Positions 45,417 through 55,453 of a DNA stretch of 64,000 bases are shown piece by piece (positions within the stretch are counted from its first letter, which is position 1; the number at the start of each line of letters is the position of its first letter). The notes below the pieces were generated by a model. That model had not been told where the DNA came from. It did no database searches and worked only from the letters and a program-made list of their open reading frames with translations. The stretch comes from Segatella paludivivens DSM 17968 = JCM 13650 (GTDB taxonomy: Bacteria > Bacteroidota > Bacteroidia > Bacteroidales > Bacteroidaceae): the NCBI RefSeq assembly GCF_000373185.1, contig NZ_KB890685.1:1430-65429 (forward strand), in the 5' to 3' direction. The position numbers and the translations under genes are program-made.

Positions 45417-47282
45417 ATGCGTTCACTTGAATTATTAGCTCCGGCAAAAAATATTGAATGTGGAATGGCTGCAATCAGTCATGGTGCTGATGCCGTCTAT
45501 ATAGGAGCATCACGTTTTAGTGCACGTGCTGCTGCTGGAAATTCTGTTGAAGACATAAAGACGTTGTGTGATTATGCTCATCAGTTTGGTGCAAAGGTGT
45601 ATGTAACTGTCAATACGATTATATATGATAACGAAATTGATGATACACGCAAACTACTTTTACAGTTAAACGAAATAGGAGTTGATGCTTTGCTTGTTCA
45701 GGATATGGGTGTTCTGAAACTTGTTGAAGAACTGAAAGAAAAAGATGGCTTTAGCATAGAACTTCATGCCTCTACTCAAACAGATAATCGCAGTTCTAAT
45801 AAAGTTGAATATCTTCGTGAACTTGGTTTCAAACGTGCAGTACTCGCACGTGAATTGTCTGCTGAAGAAATAGCAGCAATACATCAGAATGTTCCAAACA
45901 TTGAATTGGAGGTATTTGTTCATGGTGCCCTCTGTGTTAGTTATTCAGGTGTATGTTATGCTTCTCAATATTGTTTTAATCGTAGTGCTAATAGGGGAAA
46001 GTGTGCCCAATTCTGTCGCATGAAATTTGATCTTGTAGATTCAGAAGACCATGAGATAGAGCATCAGCGTCACCTGTTGTCATTGCGTGATATGTGCCAG
46101 ATTGATAATTTGGAACTGCTTGCTGAAAGTGGAGCTTGTTCTTTCAAGATAGAAGGTAGACTTAAAGATGTTGATTATGTAAAGAATGTTGTTGCAGCTT
46201 ATAGTTCACAGCTTGACAAAATCATCAAGAAGCATCCTACAGTCTATCGTCGTGCTTCTTTCGGAAAAGTGGAATATGCCTTTGAACCTAATCTCAAAAA
46301 AACTTTCAATAGAGGTTTTACAACCTATTTCCTTAATGGTCGCCAACCTGATATCGCTAGTTTCGATACTCCAAAGGCAATGGGCGAATATGTAGGTAAG
46401 GTGAAGGAAATTAGTTCTAATTCATTTAATGTTGCCGGCACAGCTATGTTTGCAAATGGTGATGGATTGTGCTTTATCAATGGTGAACACGAATTAGAAG
46501 GTTTCCGCGTAAATAAAGCTGTTGGTAATAGATTGTTCCCATTCAAGATGCCTGAGCATTTAAAACCGGGAACAGTTCTTTATCGTAATAATGATGTAGC
46601 TTTTAATAAGCTGTTGACCGGTGATACTGCAGAGCGAAAGATAGCTATTAAAATGTTTTTTGAAGCTATTGATGGAGGCTTTTCTTTAAGGATATTCAAT
46701 GACGAGTTGAACTTCTCTGCAACATCAACGATAGTGTTTGAACATCAGACAGCCAATAAGCCACAACATGATAATATTGTAAGACAACTTGGTAAATTGG
46801 GAAATACGGTTTATCATTGTTCAGATATAATCATTGCTGAAGGTGCTGATCAGTATTTCATTCCATCAAGTCTGTTGTCTGATCTGCGTCGTGATGTAAT
46901 AGAAAAACTTGCAATGGTAGGAGTTGTCACAACAAATATCGAATATAGCTCTTTGCCTGAAAGTTCTATTAAAGAAAATACATTCCCAAAAGAGTATGGC
47001 AAACATCCATACCTATATAATATATCAAATGAACTTGCACGTGATTTTTATGAGAATAAGGGATTGATTAAATATCAGCCAGCCTATGAGCTTTCACCGG
47101 TAAAGCAACCTCTCATCATGCAGTGCAGGCATTGTCTTCGTTATACTTTTGGATATTGTGTGAAACGTGGTGGACAGAAACCTCAATGGAGCGAACCTTT
47201 ATATCTTCGACTATATGATGGTAGAAAGTTTAGATTGGAATTTAATTGTGCTGAATGTCAGATGAATGTCTATGCAGAATAA
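45417..47282 (+). CDS. U32-family peptidase/RNA-modification protein with DUF3656
   Basis: The 621-residue product begins with the U32 core LELLAPAKNIECGMAAISHGADAVYIGA (in part). It contains the family signature EVFVHGALCVSYSGVCYAS, followed by a Cys cluster (GKCAQFCRMKFDL) that in related proteins can hold an iron-sulfur cluster. The middle part looks like DUF3656, and the C-terminus has another Cys set (CRHCLRYTFGYC, CAECQ). Some U32 proteins work in tRNA or 23S rRNA hydroxylation (TrhP, RlhA) rather than proteolysis, so the true activity is open. Its end overlaps the next gene by 17 nt. Confidence 0.88.
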   Translation: MRSLELLAPAKNIECGMAAISHGADAVYIGASRFSARAAAGNSVEDIKTLCDYAHQFGAKVYVTVNTIIYDNEIDDTRKLLLQLNEIGVDALLVQDMGVLKLVEELKEKDGFSIELHASTQTDNRSSNKVEYLRELGFKRAVLARELSAEEIAAIHQNVPNIELEVFVHGALCVSYSGVCYASQYCFNRSANRGKCAQFCRMKFDLVDSEDHEIEHQRHLLSLRDMCQIDNLELLAESGACSFKIEGRLKDVDYVKNVVAAYSSQLDKIIKKHPTVYRRASFGKVEYAFEPNLKKTFNRGFTTYFLNGRQPDIASFDTPKAMGEYVGKVKEISSNSFNVAGTAMFANGDGLCFINGEHELEGFRVNKAVGNRLFPFKMPEHLKPGTVLYRNNDVAFNKLLTGDTAERKIAIKMFFEAIDGGFSLRIFNDELNFSATSTIVFEHQTANKPQHDNIVRQLGKLGNTVYHCSDIIIAEGADQYFIPSSLLSDLRRDVIEKLAMVGVVTTNIEYSSLPESSIKENTFPKEYGKHPYLYNISNELARDFYENKGLIKYQPAYELSPVKQPLIMQCRHCLRYTFGYCVKRGGQKPQWSEPLYLRLYDGRKFRLEFNCAECQMNVYAE

Positions 47283-48285
47283 TAAGATCAACAATAATAT
47301 TTTTTGGTTGGTGAGCTTGATGGTCACAGTTCTCCTACTGTTTTCTTCTTGTTATCATCACAAGCCTGTAACTCATGGTGCTATGGTAACATATAGTGCA
47401 AAACAGAAAGACTCTTTGTCTTTTGAAAGTAATCATTATTATACCAAGAATTATAATTTTATTGTTAAGTCTGATTCTCTGGCTCTTATCAGACAGCAGC
47501 CAGAGGAAGTTTCTGCATATCTGCCTACTGACACTATATATCTGCACAAGCACGATCATCTAGTTGTTGCTGATATAAGAATTATACCTACAGATTCAAT
47601 TGATTCTGTATGGGTACAGGTAGCACGTGATCAGTCTACATTCGGTTGGCAACGTGAGTCAATATTATTACCAAAAGTGGTTCCTGACGATCCCATCTCA
47701 CAATTCATTTCAATATTCTCCGATGCCCACTTGTTGATATTCCTTGTTGTATTGGCATTAATAGCATTCAGTTATCTTATTCGTACTATTATGCGTAAAA
47801 ATGCCAAGATAGTACATTTCCGTGATATAGATTCGTTTTATCCAACTCTCTTGGCTATCATCGTTGCATGTTCTGCTACTTTTTATGCCAGTATTCAGAA
47901 TTTTGTTCCTGATGTTTGGCGTCATTTTTATTTTCACCCTACATTGAATCCATATTCAGTAGCTCCATTGTTGTCTATATTCTTGGTTTCAGTATGGGCT
48001 ATTCTTATTGTTGCAATAGCAGCCGTTGATGATGCACTTCATAAACTACCATTCTCAGAAGCTGTGCTTTATCTTGGTGGTTTGGCTGGGGTATGTGCTG
48101 TAAATTATATATTGTTTAGCATCACAACTTTATATTATATAGGATATATATTCTTGGTAGCTTATGTCTTTTTTGCATTGTATAGATTCATTTCAACTAA
48201 TCGTACAACGTATATATGTGGAAATTGTGGAGCATCTATGCGTCATAAGGGACATTGTCCTGTTTGTGGTGCCGAAAATTCATAA
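47266..48285 (+). CDS. zinc-ribbon membrane protein of unknown function
   Basis: The 339-residue product begins inside the U32 gene. A hydrophobic N-terminus with a lipobox-like LLLFSSC is followed by a soluble part with strand-rich sequence (residues about 40-145). Four or five membrane spans follow (about 150-310: LLIFLVVLALIAFSYLI, YPTLLAIIVACSATFYAS, PLLSIFLVSVWAILIVAIAAV, VLYLGGLAGVCAVNYILF). The C-terminus is a two-knuckle zinc ribbon (CGNCGASMRHKGHCPVCGAEN, core CGNCG and CPVCG). The family was not recognised. An alternative ATG lies at 47272. Confidence 0.75.
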   Translation: MSMQNNKINNNIFWLVSLMVTVLLLFSSCYHHKPVTHGAMVTYSAKQKDSLSFESNHYYTKNYNFIVKSDSLALIRQQPEEVSAYLPTDTIYLHKHDHLVVADIRIIPTDSIDSVWVQVARDQSTFGWQRESILLPKVVPDDPISQFISIFSDAHLLIFLVVLALIAFSYLIRTIMRKNAKIVHFRDIDSFYPTLLAIIVACSATFYASIQNFVPDVWRHFYFHPTLNPYSVAPLLSIFLVSVWAILIVAIAAVDDALHKLPFSEAVLYLGGLAGVCAVNYILFSITTLYYIGYIFLVAYVFFALYRFISTNRTTYICGNCGASMRHKGHCPVCGAENS

Positions 48286-48318
48286 TAAATAAGGATTTCA
48301 TAATACTATTTAAATCGT

Positions 48319-48326
48319 TATCTTTG
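48319..48326 (+). promoter_or_regulatory. -7 element of the TonB receptor gene
   Basis: TATCTTTG followed by C, with TTTC at 48296-48299 in the -33 position (19-nt spacer, one mismatch). A short hairpin (CCGTAA/TTACGG) lies in the leader. Confidence 0.6.
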
Positions 48327-48348
48327 CATCCGTAAATTATTACGGAAT

Positions 48349-50742
48349 ATGAATAAGAATATATCTCTGGCAATTATATTTGCCGCGGCTTCTCTTGGTA
48401 GTTCAATGGCAGGAACATTGCGTAATCCTTTTGCCAACATCAGTCTCCTTGACTCATCACGTGTTCATGACTTGGATGAGGTTGTTGTCATCAGTCAGCC
48501 GAAAGAATTTCAAAGACTTCGTCAGCAATCTTTAAGCAGTAGTGTATTTTCAAGTAAGGAAATATATAGTTTAGGTGTTCGCGATATTCGCGAGTTGTCT
48601 GTATATGTTCCTTCTTTTGCTATGCCTAATTATGGTTCACGCATCACTTCTTCAATGTATATGCGTGGTATAGGCAGTAGAGTAAATAGTCCGGCAGTTG
48701 GATTCTATCTTGATGGAATGCCACTTATAAGCAAGAGTGCATTTAATTTCCATACCTATCAGCTTGATTGTGTTGATGTATTGCGTGGTCCTCAGGGAAC
48801 TCTTTATGGACAGAATACCGAAGGTGGACTAGTAAGACTTTATACCAAGAACCCTCTTAATTATCAGGGTACAGATGTCAATCTGGGTATCGGCTCACGT
48901 CTTTATCGCAATGTTGAGTTTGCTAATTATTCAAAGTTTAGCGATAAGTTTGGTATGTCATTGGCTGGTTTCTATAATGGACAGAATGGCTTTTTCCGTA
49001 ATACTTATTCTGGTGAACATGCTGATAAATATAACGAAGCTGGTGGACGTCTGCGATTAGTAGCTGAACCTACCGACAGAATCAGTCTTAACTTCCTTGC
49101 TGATTATCAATATGTAAATCAGAATGGTTTTCCTTATGGAATGTTGAATGCAGAAACTGGTTCTACAGCGATGCCAAATACTAATAGACAGTCTGGTTAT
49201 CGTCGTAATATGTTGAACACTGCATTTACCTTTGGTTTCAAGGCTAATTATTTTGATTTCACAAGTACTACAAGTTATCAGTATCTTCGTGATAACATGC
49301 TTATGGATCAAGACTACCTTCCTCAGGATTATATGCACTTGGAGCAGCGTCAATTCCAGAATGCTATTACTCAGGAGTTTGCCCTTAAAGGCAACCATGC
49401 TGTAGGTGGTTTCTGGCATTGGACTTTTGGAACATATTTCTCCTCACAATGGTTGAAAACTGATTCTCCTGTATATTTTGACGACGATATGAATAAGATG
49501 TTGTCTAATAGTATCACTGCTTATGCCTATAATGGTATGCTTCAGGCAATGGCTAAGCGCATGGGGGAGCAGGCTGCCGCTGCGCTTATTCAGCGTATGG
49601 GTGGATGTAAAATCAATATGACGATGTCTACTGTTCCTGGATTGTTCCACACACCAACAACAAACTTAGCTTTTTATCATGAGTCTGCTTTTGATATAAC
49701 AAAACGTCTAACTGCCACATTGGGTTTACGCTATGATTATTCTCATGTTGCTATTGATTACGCTACCAGTGCATCTGTAAAATTATCAGAAGATGTAATG
49801 GGACAGCATGTTGACGCACTTGTTTCTACATATCTTACTAATAAAAATCATGATAATTTTGATCAATTATTACCAAAGTTTGGTTTGAACTATCGCATTA
49901 GTGATGATGGTAGCAACGTTTATGCTACTGTTAGCAAGGGATATCGTGCTGGTGGTTTCAATATGCAGATGTTCTCCGACGTGCTTCAGACAGAACTTTC
50001 AGCAAGTGCTCAGTCTGCACATGGAAACATGGTATTGCAGCATGATGCTCAATATTATGATAATATATCAAAGACAATATCATATAAGCCAGAGACCAGT
50101 TGGAACTATGAGGCTGGAACTCATATGAACTTATTCAATAATTCTATCCACTTTGATTTTTCTGCCTATTACATGCAGATTAATAATCAACAACTTTCTG
50201 TTATGGCTGGAAATTACGGATTTGGTCGTATGATGACTAATGCTGGCAAGAGTTATAGCTGCGGTATTGAGGCTTGTCTTCGTGGTAATGCGTTCAATGA
50301 TCATATGACTTGGGGCGTAAGCTATGGTTTGACACATGCTGCTTTCAAAGATTATATTGATGGTGAGGGTGCTAAGGCCGTTGATTATTCAGGAAAATAT
50401 GTTCCTTTTGTACCAATGCATACCATCGGTGCTTACACAGATTATCGTTTTGATATGTCATGTGGCATGCTCAAAAGTATCACTTTGGGTGCTAATGTCA
50501 ATGCTCAGGGCAAGACATATTGGGATGAAGCAAATACTTATTCTCAAAACTTGTATGCTGTGCTAGGTGCTCATGCAGATGCAGACTTTGGTAAAGTTAT
50601 CGTTAGTTTCTGGGGACGTAATTTGACTGACACAAAATATAATACCTTCGCAGTTCAGACAGCTGCTACAGGAGTAAATTATACTTTCGCCCAATTGGGA
50701 AATCCTTTCCAATGTGGTGTAGATGTAAGATTGCATTTTTAA
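48349..50742 (+). CDS. TonB-dependent receptor
   Basis: The 797-residue product has a signal peptide (to about GSSMAG) and a TonB box (DLDEVVVIS, about residues 40-48). The plug domain includes VRDIRELSVYVPSFAM, SSMYMRGIGSR, VGFYLDGMPL and VDVLRGPQGTLYGQNTEGGL, the classic TonB receptor signature. The barrel ends in an aromatic residue (DVRLHF). The sequence style is that of siderophore or haem-type receptors rather than SusC, and no SusD follows. The substrate is not indicated by neighbours. It has its own promoter and a weak terminator at 50767. Confidence 0.9.
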   Translation: MNKNISLAIIFAAASLGSSMAGTLRNPFANISLLDSSRVHDLDEVVVISQPKEFQRLRQQSLSSSVFSSKEIYSLGVRDIRELSVYVPSFAMPNYGSRITSSMYMRGIGSRVNSPAVGFYLDGMPLISKSAFNFHTYQLDCVDVLRGPQGTLYGQNTEGGLVRLYTKNPLNYQGTDVNLGIGSRLYRNVEFANYSKFSDKFGMSLAGFYNGQNGFFRNTYSGEHADKYNEAGGRLRLVAEPTDRISLNFLADYQYVNQNGFPYGMLNAETGSTAMPNTNRQSGYRRNMLNTAFTFGFKANYFDFTSTTSYQYLRDNMLMDQDYLPQDYMHLEQRQFQNAITQEFALKGNHAVGGFWHWTFGTYFSSQWLKTDSPVYFDDDMNKMLSNSITAYAYNGMLQAMAKRMGEQAAAALIQRMGGCKINMTMSTVPGLFHTPTTNLAFYHESAFDITKRLTATLGLRYDYSHVAIDYATSASVKLSEDVMGQHVDALVSTYLTNKNHDNFDQLLPKFGLNYRISDDGSNVYATVSKGYRAGGFNMQMFSDVLQTELSASAQSAHGNMVLQHDAQYYDNISKTISYKPETSWNYEAGTHMNLFNNSIHFDFSAYYMQINNQQLSVMAGNYGFGRMMTNAGKSYSCGIEACLRGNAFNDHMTWGVSYGLTHAAFKDYIDGEGAKAVDYSGKYVPFVPMHTIGAYTDYRFDMSCGMLKSITLGANVNAQGKTYWDEANTYSQNLYAVLGAHADADFGKVIVSFWGRNLTDTKYNTFAVQTAATGVNYTFAQLGNPFQCGVDVRLHF

Positions 50743-50766
50743 GAAATATATAACTGTTAGTGAAAG

Positions 50767-50799
50767 CCGCCCAATGGATGATTCTGTTGGACGGTTTTT
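50767..50799 (+). terminator. probable terminator of the TonB receptor gene
   Basis: The arms 50767-50774 and 50787-50794 pair over 8 positions with one mismatch, followed by TTTTT. Confidence 0.6.
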
Positions 50800-51023
50800 C
50801 GATTATATACCTAGCCTTATTCATTTGTCATGCAACACACACACATTAATTTATTCTGGAGATACAGTTTGCCACAAATGTGTTGTAATGCATGATTGTT
50901 AATATTGGTAATTCTAGGTTAACGATAGCTTTTTATAGCATAAAGGCATCTGCCTTGTAAAAAAAATACTTTAAGTTTGCAATTACAATACAACCTGAAT
51001 AAATAATACATTAGACTGATGCA

Positions 51024-52343
51024 ATGAAAAAAGTTGGAATTATATTATTATTGTTAATAAGTAATCTATGCCTCACAGCCCAAACAAGAATGATTGTCAT
51101 GTCAGATATTGGTGGTTCTGACCCTGATGACACACAATCATTAGTGCATTTATTTGTTTCATTAGACCAAGTTGAGTTAGAAGGCTTTATATCTCAGCAT
51201 GCCTGGGTTCCTTATGGCCATGGAGCAATACAACTCATCAATAATATGATTAACAGTTACGAAGCTGTTCTGCCTAATTTAAGGGTGCATAGTGCGGCAT
51301 ATCCTTCTGCTGCATATCTTCGGTCTATCGTTAAGCAAGGACAACCAGAAGCTGCCATGCATGGAGTAGGTGAAGGCAAAGACAGTGAGGGGTCTGAATG
51401 GATTATTAAAATTGTAGATCAAGACGATCCACGACCAGTATGGATATCAGCATGGTCAGGACTTAGCACGCTTGCACAAGCGCTTTGGAAAGTTAGTCAC
51501 ATAAGAACAAAGAGTCAGGTTGATGCGTTTGTTCGCAAGATTCGCGTGTATGATGTCTTAGGACAAGACGATGCTGGAGCTTGGATCGTAAAGAATTTCC
51601 CTAATATTATTTATATCCGAAACAAGGAAATATATGGTTGGGCACCATCCGACCAATGGACAAAAGATAAAATACAAGATGTAGGTCAGTTAGGTGCTAT
51701 TTATCCAAATAGAATTTGGGCTATAGAGGGAGACTCTCCATCATTTATGTATTGTCTAAATAATGGGCTTAACGTCCCTGAACATGCCGAATATGGTGGA
51801 TGGGGTGGTAGATTTGCTACCAAACGTATTGCAGACATTCGAGGTATGGACTGGGTGAAGAAGAATGGTCTCGACGAAACACAATATGACCCTTACTACA
51901 TGATACCTTCTGCTTCAGAAGGCGCAAATGCCATACTAAGATGGAAGAATGATATCTACAATGACTTTGCTGCTAGGATGCAGTGGACCGTATGTTCCAA
52001 CTTTAAGGATGCTAACCATCATCCTGTTGTCGTAATAGGTAATAATAACGGTAAAGAAATCCTTGTGTTGAAAGTAAAAGCAGGGCAGAAGGTCGTTTTA
52101 AACGCAGCGAAATCGTATGATCCAGATCATAACAAGTTGACCTATGATTGGAACTATTATAAAGAACCTTCCACCTATAAGGGCGATGTAGATTTGAATA
52201 TTTCTCAATATGCTGTGTGTAGCTTCATTGTCCCCAAGAATGCAGCCAATCGCACGATACATATCATTCTCAGAGTCGTTGACAATGGTGTTCCTATGTT
52301 GACATCTTATAGGCGAATCCTCTTGAATGTTTTACCACTTTAA
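51024..52343 (+). CDS. DUF1593 nucleoside-hydrolase-like secreted protein
   Basis: The 439-residue product has a signal peptide (MKKVGIILLLLISNLCLTAQ). It belongs to the DUF1593 group, which has a nucleoside-hydrolase-like fold. The acidic metal site is visible as SDIGGSDPDDTQSLV at the mature N-terminus, as in nucleoside hydrolases (DxxxxDD). Other blocks are WISAWSGLSTLAQAL, DDAGAWIVKNFPNIIYI and AEYGGWGGRFA. The C-terminal part (about 330-439) is a beta-sandwich-like domain (LNAAKSYDPDHNKLTYDW). Members are thought to act on plant polysaccharides or glycosides. It lies 118 nt before xylB, which suggests but does not prove a link to pentose use. Confidence 0.8.
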   Translation: MKKVGIILLLLISNLCLTAQTRMIVMSDIGGSDPDDTQSLVHLFVSLDQVELEGFISQHAWVPYGHGAIQLINNMINSYEAVLPNLRVHSAAYPSAAYLRSIVKQGQPEAAMHGVGEGKDSEGSEWIIKIVDQDDPRPVWISAWSGLSTLAQALWKVSHIRTKSQVDAFVRKIRVYDVLGQDDAGAWIVKNFPNIIYIRNKEIYGWAPSDQWTKDKIQDVGQLGAIYPNRIWAIEGDSPSFMYCLNNGLNVPEHAEYGGWGGRFATKRIADIRGMDWVKKNGLDETQYDPYYMIPSASEGANAILRWKNDIYNDFAARMQWTVCSNFKDANHHPVVVIGNNNGKEILVLKVKAGQKVVLNAAKSYDPDHNKLTYDWNYYKEPSTYKGDVDLNISQYAVCSFIVPKNAANRTIHIILRVVDNGVPMLTSYRRILLNVLPL

Positions 52344-52460
52344 TACTATGAAAAGTAGCCGAGAATAAAAAAACAAAATATTTTATGGTTTTGTGTGGGG
52401 GAATTTGATTTCTATTCGTTTTATATATAGACATGATATAACTATCGAAATTTTAATAAC

Positions 52461-53957
52461 ATGAATAAAAGATATTTATTAGGCTTTGATGTAGGCAGTA
52501 GTTCAGTAAAAGCATCTCTTGTAGATGTTGAAACTGGTGAAATATCTGCAACAGCCTTTTACCCTGAAAAAGAAGCACCTATTATAGCTGTAAAGGCTGG
52601 ATGGGCTGAACAGAATCCACAAATGTGGTGGGACAACGCTAAATTATCCCTTAAAAAGATAATGGCAGAGACTAATGCTAAAGGCGAGGATATTCTTGCT
52701 ATTGGTATTTCTTATCAGATGCATGGTCTTGTATGTGTTGATAAAAATAAAGAAGTGTTGCGCCCAAGTATTATTTGGTGTGACTCTCGCGCTGTTCCTT
52801 ATGGCGAGCGTGCATTTAAAGAACTTGGTTCTGAAAAGTGTCTTGGTCATCTGCTTAACTCTCCAGGTAATTTCACCGCTGCTAAGTTAGCATGGGTTAA
52901 AGAAAATGAACCTGAATTGTTTGCTAAGATAGACAAGATAATGTTGCCCGGTGACTATATTGCTATGAAGTTGTGTGGCGATATCCGTACAACAATAAGC
53001 GGTTTGTCTGAAGGAATGATGTGGGACTTCAAAGCTAAGAAGCCTGCAAAGTTCTTGCTTGATTACTTTGGCTTTGATGAAAGCATGCTTGCAGACATCG
53101 TACCAACATTCTCTGTTCAGGGTGAAGTTTCTCTTGAAGCTGCTAAAGAATTAGGACTCAAGGAAGGCACACCTATCAGCTATCGTGCTGGTGATCAGCC
53201 TAACAATGCTGTCAGCCTCAATGTGTTTAATCCTGGCGAGATTGCAAGTACTGCTGGAACATCTGGTGTAGTATATGGTGTGCTCGGTGATGTTAACTAT
53301 GATCCAAAGAGTCGTGTAAACACATTCGCACATGCCAACTATACAACAGAACTTGATCGTCTAGGCGTATTGCTTTGCATCAATGGTACAGGTATATTGA
53401 ATGCATGGGTACATAGAAATATCACTCCAAACTATAGCTATAACGAAATGAATGATCTTGCATTGTCTGTACCTATTGGCAGTGAAGGTGTTAAGATTAT
53501 ACCATTTGGAAATGGTGCAGAGAGAGTACTTGAAAACAAGGAAGTAGGCTGCTCTGTTCAAGGATTGAGTTTCAACAAGCATAATCAGGCACATCTCGTT
53601 CGTGCAGCACAAGAAGGTATCGTCTTCAGTTTCTGTTATGGTATGGAAGTGATGCAGCACATGGGAATGAATATTAATGACATTCATGCTGGCAAGGCAA
53701 ATATGTTCCTTAGCCCAATGTTCAGGGATACGCTTGCTGGTGTTAGCGGTGCAACAATTGAATTATATGATACAGACGGCAGTGTTGGTGCTGCTAAGGG
53801 TGCTGGTATGGGTGCCGGTATCTATAAAGATAATGTAGAAGCATTCTCAACATTGAAGAAATTGGATGTAATAGAACCTGACGAAACAAAACGTGATGCA
53901 TATCTCAGTGCTTATGCAGAATGGAAAGAAGCTTTGGCAGCGTCTATTAATAAATAA
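52461..53957 (+). CDS. xylB: xylulokinase
   Basis: The 498-residue FGGY-family kinase begins LLGFDVGSSSVKASLVD (phosphate-binding loop 1). ISYQMHGLVCVD is typical of xylulose kinases, and DQPNNAVSLNVFNPGEIASTAGTSGVVYG (in part DQPNNAVSLN and TAGTSGVVYG) contains the catalytic Asp and the ATP site. It phosphorylates D-xylulose to xylulose 5-phosphate. xylA follows after 42 nt, so the pair forms the xylose-to-pentose-phosphate route. No xylose transporter or repressor gene is nearby. Confidence 0.94.
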   Translation: MNKRYLLGFDVGSSSVKASLVDVETGEISATAFYPEKEAPIIAVKAGWAEQNPQMWWDNAKLSLKKIMAETNAKGEDILAIGISYQMHGLVCVDKNKEVLRPSIIWCDSRAVPYGERAFKELGSEKCLGHLLNSPGNFTAAKLAWVKENEPELFAKIDKIMLPGDYIAMKLCGDIRTTISGLSEGMMWDFKAKKPAKFLLDYFGFDESMLADIVPTFSVQGEVSLEAAKELGLKEGTPISYRAGDQPNNAVSLNVFNPGEIASTAGTSGVVYGVLGDVNYDPKSRVNTFAHANYTTELDRLGVLLCINGTGILNAWVHRNITPNYSYNEMNDLALSVPIGSEGVKIIPFGNGAERVLENKEVGCSVQGLSFNKHNQAHLVRAAQEGIVFSFCYGMEVMQHMGMNINDIHAGKANMFLSPMFRDTLAGVSGATIELYDTDGSVGAAKGAGMGAGIYKDNVEAFSTLKKLDVIEPDETKRDAYLSAYAEWKEALAASINK

Positions 53958-53999
53958 ACCTAAGATAAATTTGATTTAAAAACCTAAATATTTAAAATT

Positions 54000-55319
54000 A
54001 TGGCAAAAGAGTATTTTCCACAGATTGGTAAGATTCCTTTTGAAGGAACAAAAAGTAAGAACCCTATGGCTTTCCACTATTATGATTCAGAAAAGGTCGT
54101 AATGGGTAAGAAAATGAAGGATTGGTTGAAGTTCGCTATGGCTTGGTGGCATACACTGGGTGGAGCTAGTGGAGACCAGTTTGGTGGACAGACTCGTTCT
54201 TATGAATGGGATAAGGCTGCAGACGCTGTACAGCGTGCTAAAGATAAGGCAGATGCAGGTTTCGAGATTATGGACAAGTTGGGTATCAACTATTTCTGTT
54301 TCCATGACATCGACTTAGTAGACGAAGGTAAGGATGTTGAAGAGTATGAGGCTCGTATGGTAGCTGTTACAGACTACTTGAAAGAGAAACTTGCTCAGAA
54401 TCCTGACAAGCATCTTCTTTGGGGTACTGCAAACGTATTCAGTAACAAGCGTTACATGAATGGTGCTTCTACAAACCCTGACTTTGACGTTGTTGCACGT
54501 GCTATCGTACAGATAAAGAACGCTATCGACGCAACTATTAAGTTGGGCGGTACAAACTATGTATTCTGGGGTGGACGTGAAGGTTATATGAGCCTTCTTA
54601 ACACAGATCAGAAGCGTGAAAAAGAGCACATGGCACAGATGCTTACTGCTGCTCGTGACTATGCTCGTTCTAAGGGCTTTACAGGTACATTCTTGATTGA
54701 GCCAAAACCAATGGAGCCAACAAAGCATCAGTATGATGTAGATACAGAGACTGTAGTAGGTTTCTTGAAAGCTCATAATCTTGACAAGGACTTCAAGGTA
54801 AATATCGAGGTTAACCACGCAACTCTTGCTGGTCATACTTTCGAGCATGAACTTGCTGTTGCTGTTGACAATGGTATGCTCGGTTCTATCGATGCTAACC
54901 GTGGTGACGCTCAGAACGGATGGGATACAGACCAGTTCCCAATCGATAATTATGAGATGACACAGGCTATGCTTGAGATTATCCGCAACGGTGGTCTTGG
55001 CAATGGTGGTACAAACTTCGATGCTAAGCTTCGTCGTAACTCAACTGATCAGGATGATCTATTTATCGCTCATATCAGCGGTATGGATACTATGGCTCGT
55101 GCTTTGGAGAATGCAGCTGCAATCTTGGAAGAAAGTGCACTTCCTAAGATGAAGAAGGAGCGTTATGCTAGCTTCGACAAAGGTCTTGGTAAAGACTTCG
55201 AAGCAGGTAAACTTTCTTTCGAGCAGGTTTACGAATATGGTAAGAAGGTTGAAGAGCCAAAGCAGACTTCAGGTAAGCAGGAACTCTATGAGACTATTGT
55301 TGCTTTGTATGCAAAATAA
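54000..55319 (+). CDS. xylA: xylose isomerase
   Basis: The 439-residue product has the standard length of a class II isomerase. Metal- and substrate-site blocks are visible: WWHTLGGASGDQFG, FCFHDIDLVDEG with the catalytic His, YVFWGGREGYMSL, LIEPKPMEPTKHQYD with metal-binding Glu, NIEVNHATLAGHTFEHEL (core EVNHATLAGH) and DANRGDAQNGWDTD. It interconverts D-xylose and D-xylulose. It follows xylB, and a terminator ends the pair. Isomerases from Bacteroidetes of this type are known to work in yeast, as a family fact. Confidence 0.97.
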   Translation: MAKEYFPQIGKIPFEGTKSKNPMAFHYYDSEKVVMGKKMKDWLKFAMAWWHTLGGASGDQFGGQTRSYEWDKAADAVQRAKDKADAGFEIMDKLGINYFCFHDIDLVDEGKDVEEYEARMVAVTDYLKEKLAQNPDKHLLWGTANVFSNKRYMNGASTNPDFDVVARAIVQIKNAIDATIKLGGTNYVFWGGREGYMSLLNTDQKREKEHMAQMLTAARDYARSKGFTGTFLIEPKPMEPTKHQYDVDTETVVGFLKAHNLDKDFKVNIEVNHATLAGHTFEHELAVAVDNGMLGSIDANRGDAQNGWDTDQFPIDNYEMTQAMLEIIRNGGLGNGGTNFDAKLRRNSTDQDDLFIAHISGMDTMARALENAAAILEESALPKMKKERYASFDKGLGKDFEAGKLSFEQVYEYGKKVEEPKQTSGKQELYETIVALYAK

Positions 55320-55367
55320 TTGATTATATACCGAGATGTTAAGGTTTCAACTCGGTTTATTATATGG

Positions 55368-55396
55368 AAAGGGCAGATTTTATCTGCCCTTTCTTT
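55368..55396 (+). terminator. terminator of xylBA
   Basis: A perfect 10-bp stem (55368-55377 with 55383-55392) has loop TTTTA and is followed by TTCTTTG. The last TTTG (55394-55397) doubles as the -33 of the manC promoter. A second small hairpin with CCGAG/CTCGG lies at 55331-55354. Confidence 0.85.
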
Positions 55397-55424
55397 GTAT
55401 ATAGGAAAAAAATGTTTAACTTTG
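55394..55424 (+). promoter_or_regulatory. promoter of the manC-gmd-fcl operon
   Basis: TTTG (55394-55397), 19 nt and TAACTTTG (55417-55424) match the consensus exactly. The leader is about 22 nt to the ATG at 55454, which supports that start. Confidence 0.8.
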
Positions 55425-55453
55425 AAGCATCTTTAAAAAACTATAATATAGAT

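Noticed and set aside
55364-55453. Upstream in-frame start for manC
   Set aside because: The segment contains the xylA terminator and the manC promoter, so it cannot be coding for this transcript.
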